A stretch of 25,786 nucleotides of DNA from Chara braunii (lineage: Eukaryota > Streptophyta > Charophyceae > Charales > Characeae): assembly GCA_003427395.1 (NCBI GenBank), contig BFEA01000286.1, positions 1,826,409 to 1,852,194 on the forward strand. The letters are read 5' to 3'. Positions within the stretch are counted from its first letter, which is position 1. Each line of letters begins with the position of its first letter. Below, in pieces: positions 1 to 10,019 of this stretch. The notes under the pieces are model-generated. The model saw nothing but the letters and a program-made list of their open reading frames with translations. It searched no databases and had not been told where the DNA came from. A program made the position numbers and the translations under genes.

Positions 1-28
1 TTTTTTTTTTTTTTTTTTTTTTTTTTTT
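1..28. repeat. Poly-T run at window start
   Basis: Twenty-eight consecutive T residues open the window and are followed directly by the leader of gypsy element A. It could be a contig-edge homopolymer or the reverse-strand A tail of an earlier retroposon. No 5' LTR of element A is visible between it and the gag start. Confidence 0.8.
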
Positions 29-97
29 GCACCAATCAGATGCATGTTGCAGTAGGTCCCAGAAAGGACTCTAGTGCAGACAGTGTCTGCCTAGCCG

Positions 98-1902
98 ATG
101 AGTGGATCAGTCGGGAATGAAGGTATGGCTGACTCTAGGAGGTTGACAAGGCTATCATCGCTTAAAATTCCTATAGTGTTCCAGGCCCTACAGCCGGGAG
201 AAGAGAGAAGACTAAGGGCCGAAGCTAGGGCCCATGGTCTTGAGGCTGCAAGGGAAGCAGCAGCAGCTAGCGCGGTAGCAATGGCTACCGCTTCAGCATC
301 GCTCGCAGCAACCTCTGGTCTGGGCATGCCGTCCAACTCGACCAGTTCACAGTCAGTCTCCAATACGTCAGGTGCTGACGCTAGTCAGATGGTGGGTGTG
401 CAGTCCAGCCCGCCGCCTCATCTTATTAGGGAGCATATGGAGCTCTTGCAGGTAGAGAGAATTCGCTTAAGGCTAAAAGAGGAACTCAAGCAGGCTACTA
501 AGAGAGAAAAAGAGCGAAGAGCCAAACTAGAGAGTAGGGAGGCAGACGTAGCTGCGCCAGAGGGTTTAGATGACGCAACCTTTAACTCTACAAGAAAGAT
601 CCTTAAGGCAAGATTCCTGTCCATGCAGGTGTACATGGAGAGCAAAATGGACGCCATGCAGGACACGCTGGACCAGATTCGGCAGGCCCTACAAAGGTCG
701 GGGATCCAGACAACAACTTTGCCATCGCTTCAATTATCAGCGATGACAGACCCCTATGCCGCTCAGTCTGGACGACAACCAAGCGGTACATCAGCAACAA
801 CTCTATCTCAGACTGTTGCTTCTTCATCTTCTAGTCCAGCGACTGAAGCTTCACCACAGTCGCCACCTGTCCCGCCAGCGGGACAACAATTGCCTTCGTA
901 CCTCAAGACCCCCCCGAAACCACCTCCAACCTTCTCAGGAGACAAGAAGGATGAGGCTCTCGACACGTGGTTGAGAACAGTTCCAGTGTGGGTGAGGGCA
1001 AAGAGGACATTGGTAGAAGAGGAAGCGATAACTGCTGCATCCTACTTAGAGGGTTCAGCAACTCGCTATCTGAATGGATTGGCAACTTTCAAGGGGTTCG
1101 GCAGGAACATGGGTGATTGGGCGCAGACCCACACCTTAGAGAGTCTTATATGGACTTGTTGGAGGCTCAATGGCACAACCCTCAGCAGGCACAGATTGCC
1201 ACTGATGGGCTACTAAAGCTTGATGCTAGGAAGTACAAGTCAGTGAGAGAGCGTACCACGACTGTAGAACGCTCGATTGTCGTCCAAAGAGTGGAATACA
1301 ATCCACAGGTCTTGTTGACCACTTTCTTGAGATGTCTTCCCACAGACATCAAGAGCGTATTAGCCAGTGAGGCTCGTAGAGAGTATCACACATTTGAGAC
1401 ATTCAACAAGAAGGCCCTAGACTTAGAGGCTACGTTGGGTAGTGCTCAAACCCCTTCTACGGATGGAAGAAAGAAGAAGGCTCCACAGGAATGGAAGAAG
1501 AAGGGTAGTCGATTGATGATGGTTGATTCTGAAGGGAATCAAACTGAGATCGATGACGTTTCTGAGCTTGTGGAGGGGTCAGAGATAGACGGCGAGGAGA
1601 TTGCTGAGGGTAGCAACCTCGCCGCTGCAGTTAAGGCAGTTGGCCGCGGCAAGGGCGGTCAATAAAGGAGTCTGGGGCAAGCCGCCAACCCAAACAAAAT
1701 AACTGCTTGGGTTAGGGCTGGTTTGGATCAGGAAGTGTGGCGGGACCGTTGGTCAAGGGGAGCTTGCATAAACTGCGGCGATAACGGCCATACGCAGTTT
1801 AAGTGCAAGAACCCGAAGGTCTTGCAGAATATCCCCCCTAAGGGTGGGTTTCCTTCTTCTCAGTTTGTGGCCTCTACGAGCTCCAGTTCGGGAAACACTT
1901 AG
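98..1902 (+). pseudogene. Gag (capsid/nucleocapsid) of gypsy A, broken
   Basis: Gag forms the particle that packages element RNA. The N-terminal part starts at the ATG at 98. It has an Ala/Ser-rich stretch, then a charged probable coiled coil (about 430-560, many Lys/Arg/Glu) and a Pro/Ser-rich linker (about 840-930). The capsid-like region begins around a PTFSGDK segment. Near 1115 the frame changes from the one used at 98 to the one used at 1117-1665. A TAA at 1663-1665 then interrupts it, but the same frame continues to the TAG at 1900-1902. That continuation carries a perfect CCHC zinc knuckle (C-x2-C-x4-H-x4-C) at 1765-1806, typical of retroelement nucleocapsid. I infer one ancestral gag with one indel and one stop mutation. 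Confidence 0.8.
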
Positions 1903-2771
1903 GGCCGATAGAAGTTGTAGTTGCTTCTACTCTCGTTGAAGCGGGTGATGTACCCTCCCCGTTTCAAGAGTTGGCCGAAGCTATTGACTCCTTAGTTACC
2001 TCGCAGACGCATCCGGACCCAAGTATACTCTGTACGTTGGATGCGTTTGAAGCTTTAGAGGACCTTCAAGGTGAGTGGTCGGCAAGGGACCCTCGTGAGT
2101 CCTGGGTGGCACTAAGTAGAGGTCCTAGAGGGGAGCACTTCATTGTGGAAGTTGGTGTGGGTGGTCGCAAATGCGGCGCCTTCGTAGACATTGGCTGCAC
2201 ACGAAAGTTCATAAGTCGCGACTGCGTTGAGAGATTGCGCCTAAAGGACCAGGTGCAGCGCCTTAGTAGACCGGTAGCATCTACTTTGGCCAACAAAGAG
2301 CGCATGATGGTGGAGGACTACGTTAAAGATGTAGTCTGCACTTTCTCCTGCCCAGGAGGAGAATTAAATCATAAGATATATTTCCTAGTGAGCGACGAGT
2401 TGCCTTTCGACATGTTGATGGGCATGTACTACCTCGAGGTTGCCAAGCCCGAGTTTGACTGGGACAAGAAGGTGTTGAAGCACGAATTGCCTAATGGGAG
2501 GACCGTTAGACTAGCTAAGTATAAAGCTAGTAGGTTGATAGACTCTCATGGGTGTTTGTGCGCATCGGCCTTCTACAATTATTATAAACAGAACCAGGAG
2601 GAAGGTATGTACTTAGTGTATGTCTCTGCGAAAGGGGAAGCCGTTAAAACACTCCCAGAGATAGAGACCATCGTCGCTAAGTACCCTGATCTGTTCGAGG
2701 AGCCCTCAGGAGTCGTAGACAGGGAGATTGTCCATGCCATAGAGATCATCCCAGGTAGCAAGACGCCTTAA
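1903..2771 (+). pseudogene. Retropepsin-like protease region of gypsy A pol
   Basis: This is the start of pol, in the -1 frame relative to the end of gag, and open from about 1903. The aspartic protease segment has the expected hydrophobic run followed by V-D-I-G-C-T at about 2184-2201, and a second hydrophobic-Gly segment (FDMLMGM) about 70 residues later. The family signature is D-[ST]-G. Here the second position is Ile (codon ATT at 2190-2192), one base from Thr, so the catalytic loop is probably damaged. The frame ends at TAA 2769-2771, inside the linker to reverse transcriptase. The true start cannot be set: an ATG is lacking and the region was probably expressed as part of a Gag-Pol polyprotein or by a -1 shift. 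Confidence 0.75.
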
Positions 2772-3590
2772 GGGAGAATCTATAGGATGGCTCCGACCGA
2801 GTTGGACGAACTTCGTCGGCATCTGAAAGAGCTCACAGAAACGAGTTGGATTCGGCCTAGCACTTCCCCCTTTGGCTCACCAGGCTTATTTGTTCCAAAG
2901 AAAAGGGAACACTAAGGATGTGCATTGATTATAGAGGCCTCAATGCCATCACCGTTAAGAACGTAGAGCTTCTACCACGCATCGACGACCTATTGGATAG
3001 GGTGCATGGATGTAAGTACTATACAAAGATAGACTTAAAATTCGGCTACCATCAGATTGCCATAAGACCAGAGGACCAACACAAAGCCGCATTTCAGACT
3101 AGGTACGGTTTGTACGAGTTTGTGGTGATGCCCTTTAACCTTTGCAATGCGTCGGGTACATTTCAGCATGCCATGAATAGGATCTTCCATGACTACTTGG
3201 ATAAGTTTGTTGTCGTGTATCTCGACGACATACTTATCTTTAGTAGGACTGTCGAGGAGCATGCTCGTCATGTAAACAAAGTACTATCACTCCTTCGGCA
3301 GCACAAGTATAAGATAAACGCAGAGAAATGCGAGTTTGGTCGCACTCGAATCTTGTTTCCGCGGATGGGATTAGTCCCGAAGATGCAAAGGTGGTTAGCA
3401 TCCATGACTGGCCACGACCCCACTTTGTGACCGAGGTCAGATCATTCTTGGGGATGTGTGGTTATTACCGCAATTTCGTAAAGAATTATAGTACGACCGC
3501 ATCTCTCGTGACTGATCTAACTCGACTTGACACACCATGGGACTGGACCGACGAGTGTGAGGCTGCTGCTTTCAGGCGGTTGAAGCATTG
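2772..3590 (+). pseudogene. Reverse transcriptase of gypsy A pol, frameshifted
   Basis: RNA-directed DNA polymerase of a Ty3/gypsy element. After the stop at 2769-2771 the same frame carries the N-terminal fingers ([14 protein letters not shown]) and then shifts at about 2905. From there the next frame holds motif 2 (MCIDYRGLN), motif A (KIDLKFGYHQI, catalytic Asp present), the MPF segment and the active-site YLDD box at 3218-3229. Both catalytic Asp of YLDD are intact. Another frame change at about 3357 moves the thumb/connection segment (DGISPEDAKV, SFLGMCGYYRNFV) into the frame of 3328-3654. The catalytic residues survive but three reading frames are needed to read it. Confidence 0.88.
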
Positions 3591-3999
3591 CTCTCACGCA
3601 TCACGAGGTTCTCATGGTACCCGACCCGCAAAGGTCATTTGTTGTAACCACTGACACAAGCCAATACAACATTGGTGCAGTGCTGGCTCAACAGGAAGGG
3701 AAAAAGTTGAGACCGGTCGAGTACATAAGCAAAAAGATGCCATCAAAGAAGTTGGCAAAGTCCACCTATGAAAGGGAACTCTAGTCTCTCTACAAGGCAC
3801 TTGTCCACTGGAGGCACTATATGTTAGGGAGGTTCTTCTATTTCAGAACTGACCATCAGACCCTCAAGCGGATCAAGACCCAACCAGTTCTCCCCGATGC
3901 ACTCAAACGCTGGATTGAAGTCATAGATCAGTATGACTTCAAATTAGACTATATGAAGGGAGAGTACAACAAGGTTGCGGACGCGTTGTCTAGAAGGGA
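3590..3999 (+). pseudogene. RNase H domain of gypsy A pol
   Basis: The RNase H domain removes the RNA template during reverse transcription. It follows the RT connection after a further frame change at about 3590. The TTD-x-SQYNIGAVL strand (first catalytic Asp), the STYEREL helix (Glu), the RTDHQTLK segment (Asp) and the terminal ADALSRR (Asp) are all readable in one frame. A TAG at 3782-3784 interrupts it just after the EREL motif. The part from 3821 on is open and joined to integrase. Confidence 0.8.
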
Positions 4000-5554
4000 A
4001 GACTACCTAGGTGTGCTGATTTATGAGTTTGGCTTATCTGACGATGTGACTCGATCTCTGGGGGAAGCCTACAAGGAAGATCTTGTCACGATGGACATCA
4101 TCAACAAACTGCAGGCCAAAGACAAGGCCACCACTAATGACTTTGTGATGGTGGATGCGTTGCTCTTTCTTGAGAAGGCAAGGTTTAAGAGATTAGTTGT
4201 TCCATCTAGGGAAGTTTTGCGTAGTTTATTTTTAGGAGAATGCCACGACGCAGCGGGACATTTCGGCTATAAGAAGACTAGTGATAACTTAGTACATCGA
4301 TTTTGGTGGCCTAACATGCTAGACGATGAAAAGAAGTACGTACAGAGATGTCAAGTCTGTCAGCGGGACAAGTCGTGGACTCAAGCTCCGTTTGGGCTAC
4401 TCGAGCCTTTACCCATTCCTGCTGGCCCGGGGCAGAGTATCTCCACGGACTTCATGGATACTCTCGTGACCAGCAAAAATGGCAAAAAGCACATCTTCGT
4501 CATAGTGGATAGGTTCACTAAGCATGCTAGACTAATTGTCATGTTGGAGACTGCCAGGACTGAGCACGCCATTAAGTTGTTCATGGACAACTGGGTGCGT
4601 GACTTTGGACTACCAAAGACAATCATTAGTGATAGGGATGTGCGTTTCACAAGTGAGATGTGGAAGAAGGCCGCTGAGCAGATGGGCATCCAGCTTCAGA
4701 TAACTACTGGGAATCATCCCGAAGCGAATGGGCAGGCTGAACAAATGAACCGTGTGGTGCAGCATCTGCTGAGGCATTACATCAAGCCCAACCAGGATGA
4801 CGGGGATGAGAAATGACCTCTCATCGCCAGCCTGTACAACAATGTTGTACACACTACCACCAACCTCAGTCCTAATCAGTTGCATCTGGGATGGAAGCCT
4901 AGATCTGCTATAGACTTCCTCCTACTTGAAAACCGAACTGCTGCAACTCCTGGAACCATTGAATTTGGTGTCTAGTATGAGAAATTGTTGCAGCAGACTG
5001 TAAAACACATTAAGAAATCTCAGGAAGCTATGATTGCTTCTGAGAACAAACGTCGTCGACAGTCCACATTTCAGGTAGGGGAACGTGTCTGGGTCAAGGC
5101 TAGTGAGTTGGGACAGGGGTTTCGCATCTCTAGGAAACTAATGCCTCGGTATTTCGGCCCCTGGGAAGTCTTAGACATTGTGGGGAATGATTTGGATGGT
5201 CCCTCGTACGTCATTCGTATCCCTGGTCACCTACGCACTTACACTATTTTTCACGCCTCCAAGCTTGCACCTTTCGTTGAGACATCACACTTCCCATCAC
5301 AGAGATCTATGCTGCCCCCAACCATGGATGGCCACGTGGACGTCGACGGCATCCTGGATCATAGAGACACGCCTGTTCCCAAGCCACCTGGCAGGGGAAG
5401 ACCTCCTAAACCTGCAAGGGAGTACATAGTACATTTCAGGCATCATACTGATCCGAAGGAAGATCGATGGATTTCAAGGGAGGAACTTGTCAAGACAGCT
5501 CCTCAGATCGTGGCAGATTATGAGAAGAAGCTAAAGGGGAAGGCACCAGCATGA
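4000..5554 (+). pseudogene. Integrase plus chromodomain-like tail of gypsy A
   Basis: Integrase inserts the cDNA into the genome. The N-terminal HHCC zinc site (H-x-x-x-x-H, then C-x2-C in CQVCQRDK) lies at about 4240-4370. The catalytic core has D at 4448-4450, D at 4631-4633 and E at 4739-4741. The last two are separated by exactly 35 residues, the DX35E spacing of retroviral-type integrases. TGA at 4814-4816 and TAG at 4973-4975 break the C-terminal half. It then runs open from 4976 to the TGA at 5552-5554. The last about 50 residues (about 5390-5540) have the look of a chromodomain-like module found in chromoviruses, with YIVHF and DRWI strands. This part is much less canonical than in element B. 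Confidence 0.85.
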
Positions 5555-5573
5555 AGCATCTCAGCGGACTTTC

Positions 5574-5592
5574 AAAGCTAAGGGGGATGGAA
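5574..5592 (+). promoter_or_regulatory. Polypurine tract of gypsy A
   Basis: A purine-rich stretch with a run of five G lies 20 bases after the pol stop and directly before a TG dinucleotide that starts LTR-like sequence at 5593. In LTR elements this tract primes plus-strand DNA synthesis, and its 3' edge defines the 3' LTR start. The position and composition fit, but a matching 5' LTR in the window is lacking to prove the boundary. Confidence 0.6.
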
Positions 5593-6117
5593 TGTGAGGA
5601 ACGACCCAGCAAGGGGCCCTATCAGACATCATATGATCTGGGCTAAGGCCCCCAGCAAGCCAAGTGCCCGCCCTAAGTGAAGGCGGGCCTGAATATTCTT
5701 CAGAGGCAAAATTCGACATTTCCATATGCGGGTATTCAGGCTCTCGCAGCACGCCACTTGGTTGGGTAGACGCGTGAGCCTCACAAAGCTGCATCATACA
5801 GTTGGCCCAGTCCTGGAGAGTTGCGCATGGGCACATACACACAAAGCAGGGCCGATACATTGGGAAGCAGGTCATCAGCCTTGGCAAAAGCAGTACCGCC
5901 GACGCACCTGCATGGGAGCCCCACACAGATGCAGCAAACAGCCCAAGTCCGGAGACTCGGGCCATGCCCACTCGGGCCGTGCCCAACTGAAAAGGGCCCA
6001 GGCCCTCAACTGTAGTCTCGGGCCTGGGCGCAGGGTCTGAGGCCCAACCGGAAGCTCCTGGAAGCTTCCAGCCAGGCCACACGCAGCATCCAGGAGGCTG
6101 CCACTTCCATAAAAGAA
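5593..6117 (+). repeat. Probable 3' LTR of gypsy A (right end uncertain)
   Basis: Non-coding sequence begins with TGTGAGGAACGACCC right after the purine tract. It is rich in GGCCC words and holds two perfect inverted repeats: a 7-bp stem at 5666-5672/5682-5688 with a 9-base loop, and a 10-bp stem at 5996-6005/6020-6029 with a 14-base loop. A possible TATA-like ATAAAAG lies near 6110. The next element's gag begins at 6154 and has no LTR of its own. The right edge is therefore a guess, and part of this stretch may belong to element B. Confidence 0.5.
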
Positions 6118-6153
6118 GTGAGGCACTTTACTCTTCCTCCACCGGCCACCACG

Positions 6154-7218
6154 ATGTCTCACAACCCTTTGCCTCAACTTCCCACCTTGTCTAGTGCTCC
6201 TGCGGGTGCCCCTAGTTCCTCTGTCCTCTTGTCGCAGTGTGCCCTCCCCCTCCCTCCTCATTATCAGCCGCCGCCCTATGCACCTCAGTACCACCCTGAC
6301 AGACTCCCCCAGTTCGGTGGCAAGGCCTTCGAACTCAAGGGCTGGATCACCATAGCCAAGGAGCAACTTCGGTACCATGGTGTGAACATGGACTTGTAGC
6401 GTACGAAGATGTCAGCCCGCTTCACAGCTCGAGCGGCTTCCACTTGGCGCGACTTTCTCGCCCTTCGTGCTCAGCAGGGCGTTCACGTGAGTATGACGTA
6501 CGCGGAGTTTCGTGATTTTCTCCAACAGTACTTCTCTCGCCCGACGCCTACCTGTGACCCGATCACACGGGCCGCTGAGATCAGATGGCTTGGTCGCAAC
6601 AATGCCTTAGAGTCGCACATCACGGCATTCCACCGTGTTCGCGCCCAGATTCCCCCCTCCCTCATAGCCGACGACGCTATGGTCCATCGTTTCCGTGTCG
6701 GGTTACACCAACCCTTCCAGCTTCATATGCTGGCATACACAGTCCACACCCTCCCTGAGGCCTTTAACATTGCTAGGGCCATCCAACTCACCTATGCACC
6801 ACTTGTGGGCTCCACATCTCAACCTGGTGCTGCGCCTCTCGCTGCCACGTCTGTCCCTGGCACATCTCGCCCCCGACAGTTCTCCACGTCTCGCCGCGGT
6901 CCCCGCCGAGTTCCTGGATGCACCTTCTTCCGTCGTGTTCAGACCATGCTCCGCGAGTCGTCGAGCGCTGAGGAGGGTACTGGTTTGGATGGATCCCATA
7001 GTGACCCGGACCAGGGACATGACCTCCAGTCTCATGTGGATGGTGATGATGTCGACCAGGACGAGCACCTCGCCCGCGCCTTCTCTGTTTTCGTTAGGCA
7101 GTGCCAGTCCTCCTCATCGAGGACCCGCTCATCGGCCACACAACAACCCCTCCCATCGGGCTACATCTTTCCCCGGGCTCAATTGACTATCACGGAGAGT
7201 GAGGTCTTCCGTACATGA
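6154..7218 (+). pseudogene. Gag of gypsy B, one internal stop
   Basis: The ATG at 6154 begins a Pro-rich N-terminus (PQLPTLSSAPAGAPSS) followed by QFGGKAFELKGWI, the usual entry to a retrotransposon gag capsid domain. A TAG at 6397-6399 interrupts it and the same frame continues. The capsid core includes FTARAASTWRDFLALR, YAEFRDFLQQYF and FHRVRAQIPPSLIADD, and ends in AFNIARAIQLTYAPL. The C-terminal third is acidic and Ser-rich. It stops at TGA 7216-7218. I found no CCHC knuckle before that stop. It may lie in the degraded stretch after it or be absent in this family. Confidence 0.75.
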
Positions 7219-7732
7219 GGTATAAGTACGGGTCGTCGCCTACCTGGTCACACTTCGTCCACGTGCCCCTACGCTGACGCCCTCCAGCGCCACTTTGCTC
7301 AGCAGTCCCACCCTCAGCCTGACCCCCCCGTTTCGACCTCCAGCGCTGCAGCCACCTAGCGGCGATCTCCCGTCCCCGTGATCCTCCTACAGTAGTAGGC
7401 ATACCCGCTCGCGATTCTAACGTCGCGCCGCTTGCTACTCTTTCTGAGGACTCGGACCTGACCTCATCGTTGGTCGATCCCAGCGATGCTGGTCCACCCT
7501 CCCCTTCTCCGCCTAGCGTCTCTCGTGATCCTCCTCCTCCTCGTCCTCCTACTAGGCGTGCTTTACGCACGGCCCGCTGCAGTGCTTCCCTTGTTGCAGC
7601 CGAGGATATCACCGACTTCCTGGACCTCGGGTGTGTTGAGGTTCACCAGGAACGTCTCCGCCTCAGAGAGCATACCCTATCTGCGATGTCTCAGCGCCTA
7701 CACAATCCCAACGCACCTTATCGATTATTCCA
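7219..7732 (+). pseudogene. Degraded gag-pol junction of gypsy B
   Basis: There is no long single frame here. Short open segments rich in Pro, Ser and Arg in two + frames (about 7470-7735) look like former linker coding sequence between gag and protease. The right end merges into the protease frame near 7733. I see no zinc knuckle or other recognisable domain. Confidence 0.45.
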
Positions 7733-9150
7733 ATGCGCCTTGGGACCTCTAGTAGAGTGTATCTCGCACTATGGGACTCTAGCTCTACTGGCGACTTCAT
7801 TCATCCTCACGTAGTTAAGGAGGCATCTCTCTATACATCCCCCTACCCTTCTACTATCACTGTCACGCTTGGCGACAATCAGGCCAAATTCTTCATCAAC
7901 TGTGTGGTGCCTGATCTCCCATTCTCCTTCCCCTTGTGGATGCCACACAACCTTCGCAAGGTCCCTCGGTTCCATGACCAGTGGACTTTCGACGTTATGG
8001 AAACCCTATACGACCTTGTTCTCGGCACCTCCTACTCCCAACAGTTCGTCCATTCTGGTCCCGATTGGATATACAACGACCTCGTTCTCGACGCCAAGGA
8101 TGGGAAACAATATCGTATTCCCTTGTTGCATCTTGACACCCCTTCTCCTGTCAATGTCGCCATCTTGACACCTACTCAGTTCCACCACATCCTTCGTCAG
8201 CCTGGTGCCGAACTCTACATTGTCGACATCACGAATCTCCTTGTCGGTAACTCCATGCATCAGGACGCTGAGTTGGTCAAGCTCGGCCCACCACTCCCGG
8301 AGCCTCCCGACCCCCCTGATCCTTCAGCCTCCTCACCCTCCTTCAGCCCTGTTAGCTCATCTCACTTTGTTGCATCTCTAACCAGTGAGACTCCATCGGT
8401 ACCTATTCCCATACCGACTCCTTCCACCCCTGCTTCAAACGCTGCTGCTGCCGAGGAGTTTGACAACCTCCTATCGTCTTTGCATCCTAGCTTTGCGGCC
8501 CTCCTTCGCGAGTATCGCGATGTTTTCCCCCCATGTGTCTCTTACAACAACATCCCTCCTATGCGCAATATCGAGCACCACATCCAGCTCGAACCTAACT
8601 ACCGTATTCAACATCGCGCCCCATATCGCCTCTCGGTCCCCGAGGCCCAGGAACAAAAACGCCAAATTGACGAGCTGCTTCGTCAGGGCTTCATTAAACC
8701 GAGTACGTCCCCATGGAGTGCACTTGTCCTCTTCGATCGCAAGAAGGATGACACCCTCCGCCTCTGCCTCGGCTACCACGGTCTCAATGAGTACATGGTC
8801 AAAAACAGTTATCGTATGCCCCGTGCAGATGATCTGTTCGACCGCCTCTCCGGCCACCATTTTTTCACGAAGATCGATCCTCCTAGCGGATATCACCAGA
8901 TCCGCGTCGTCGAGGAGGACCAGCCTAAAATCGCGTTTCGTTCTCGTTTTGGGCACTACGAGTTTACTGTCATGCCTTTCGGTCTCCGTAATGCCCCTGC
9001 TACCTTCCAGACGACTATGAACACGGTGTTCCAAGACCTTCTTGAGGACTCGGTTCTAATTTATATGGACGATATCTTGGTCTATAGTCGCACCTTAGAG
9101 GAGCATCTGATCCACCTTCGCACTGTCCTCCAGCGATTATACGTGACCAT
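7733..9150 (+). pseudogene. Protease and reverse transcriptase of gypsy B
   Basis: The open frame begins with a retropepsin-like segment, L-W-D-S-S-S-T-G-D-F-I. The Asp codon is at 7775-7777. Families of this type have D-S-G at this loop; here the Gly is Ser (AGC at 7781-7783, one base from GGC). After a Ser/Pro-rich linker (about 8290-8450) the RT begins: RPx-like fingers (FIKPSTSPWSALVLF), motif 2 as CLGYHGLN where CVDYRGLN is usual, motif A as TKIDPPSGYHQI with its Asp kept, MPFGLRNAPATFQ, and the active-site YMDD at 9062-9073. The frame is lost at about 9150, where the sequence matching an AKLSKC-type thumb segment continues one frame away. Confidence 0.85.
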
Positions 9151-10019
9151 GGGTTCTATGCGAAGCTCTCCAAATGCCGCTTTGCTCAACCCAAAGTCGA
9201 CTTCCTGGGGCATCAGGTCTCCGAGCACAGACTCCACATGGACGACTCGAAGATTCAGGCCACTATCGACTGGCCCACTCCTACCTCTCTTCCTGCGCTA
9301 CGTAGTTTCCTTGGGTTGACCAACTACTATGGTTATTTTCTTAAAAACTACGCACATTATACTGCCCAACTTACCCCTCTAACCCGCGGACATCTCCCCT
9401 TTCATTGGACCCCAACTCATGAGGATGCCTTCCGCTCTCTCAAACGGCATGTCACGTCAGCCCCCGTTCTACACCTCCCTGACTACTCTCGACCATTCAT
9501 TGGCACCATGGACGCTTCGGACTTTGCTATTGGAGCTGTCCTATCTCAGATCTACTCAGCCCCTTCTACTTCACCCGACTCCACGAAGTCTCGACTTCCG
9601 CGCATTCCCTCCTCCACCTCCAGCGATTGCGGCTCACCTCGCACCAATTGAGCCTACTCCTTCGGGAGCCCCCCCGCCATATATTCCTGACGTCGTCGAT
9701 GACGGTACAGTCGAGTCTTGTGATGGAGAGTGCCCGGTTGCTTCTCTCTCTCGATAGCTACTTCCCGCAGAGCGTACCTATACTGCTGACGATCGTGAGG
9801 TTCTCGTGCTGGTTTACGTTGTTACGAAGTGGCGTCATCATCTACACGGTTATACCTTCACCGTGCTCAGGGACAACTTTGTCCTCGCCGCCTTTCAAAC
9901 GAAGCCTAAACTCACTTCTCGTCAAGCTTGTTGGTGGCGGGATCTTTCCGAGTTCGACTTCACCATCAACAAGATTCCCAGCGAGAGCAACCGTGTCGCA
10001 GATGCCTTATCCCGTCGCC
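9150..10019 (+). pseudogene. RT thumb and RNase H of gypsy B
   Basis: Thumb/connection segments (SKCRFAQPKVDFLGHQ; SFLGLTNYYGYF) and the first RNase H strand (MDASDFAIGAVLSQ, catalytic Asp kept) read in the frame of 9238-9651. About 200 bases of Ser/Pro-coding sequence (9560-9757) then separate this from LLPAERTYTADDREVL, which reads in another frame after a TAG at 9755-9757. The segment equivalent to YTDH reads VLRDN, and the terminal VADALSRRP is present. The usual distance between the first strand and the Glu helix is much shorter, so the 200 bases are either an insertion or a family-specific spacer. Confidence 0.75.

Larger units (their letters stand above)
98..6117 (+). mobile_element. 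Ty3/gypsy LTR retrotransposon A, degenerate
   Basis: The domain order gag, protease, reverse transcriptase, RNase H, integrase, chromodomain-like tail defines a Ty3/gypsy (Metaviridae-type) element on the + strand. The coding part runs from the ATG at 98 to the TGA at 5552-5554. A purine tract and a TG-starting 3' LTR follow from 5593. The 5' LTR and a primer-binding site are not seen; only about 70 bases of leader lie between the poly-T run and gag. At least five frame changes and five premature stops are spread over the element, so it cannot encode a working polyprotein. The right end is uncertain because element B starts at about 6118 with no visible LTR of its own. Confidence 0.85.

Noticed and set aside
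5561-6378. Open frames on both strands across the LTR of gypsy A
   Set aside because: GC-rich LTR sequence gives long open frames by composition; no domain is recognisable.
8471-9034. Long - strand open frame opposite the gypsy B reverse transcriptase
   Set aside because: It is the shadow of a conserved RT on the + strand; no independent domain is seen.
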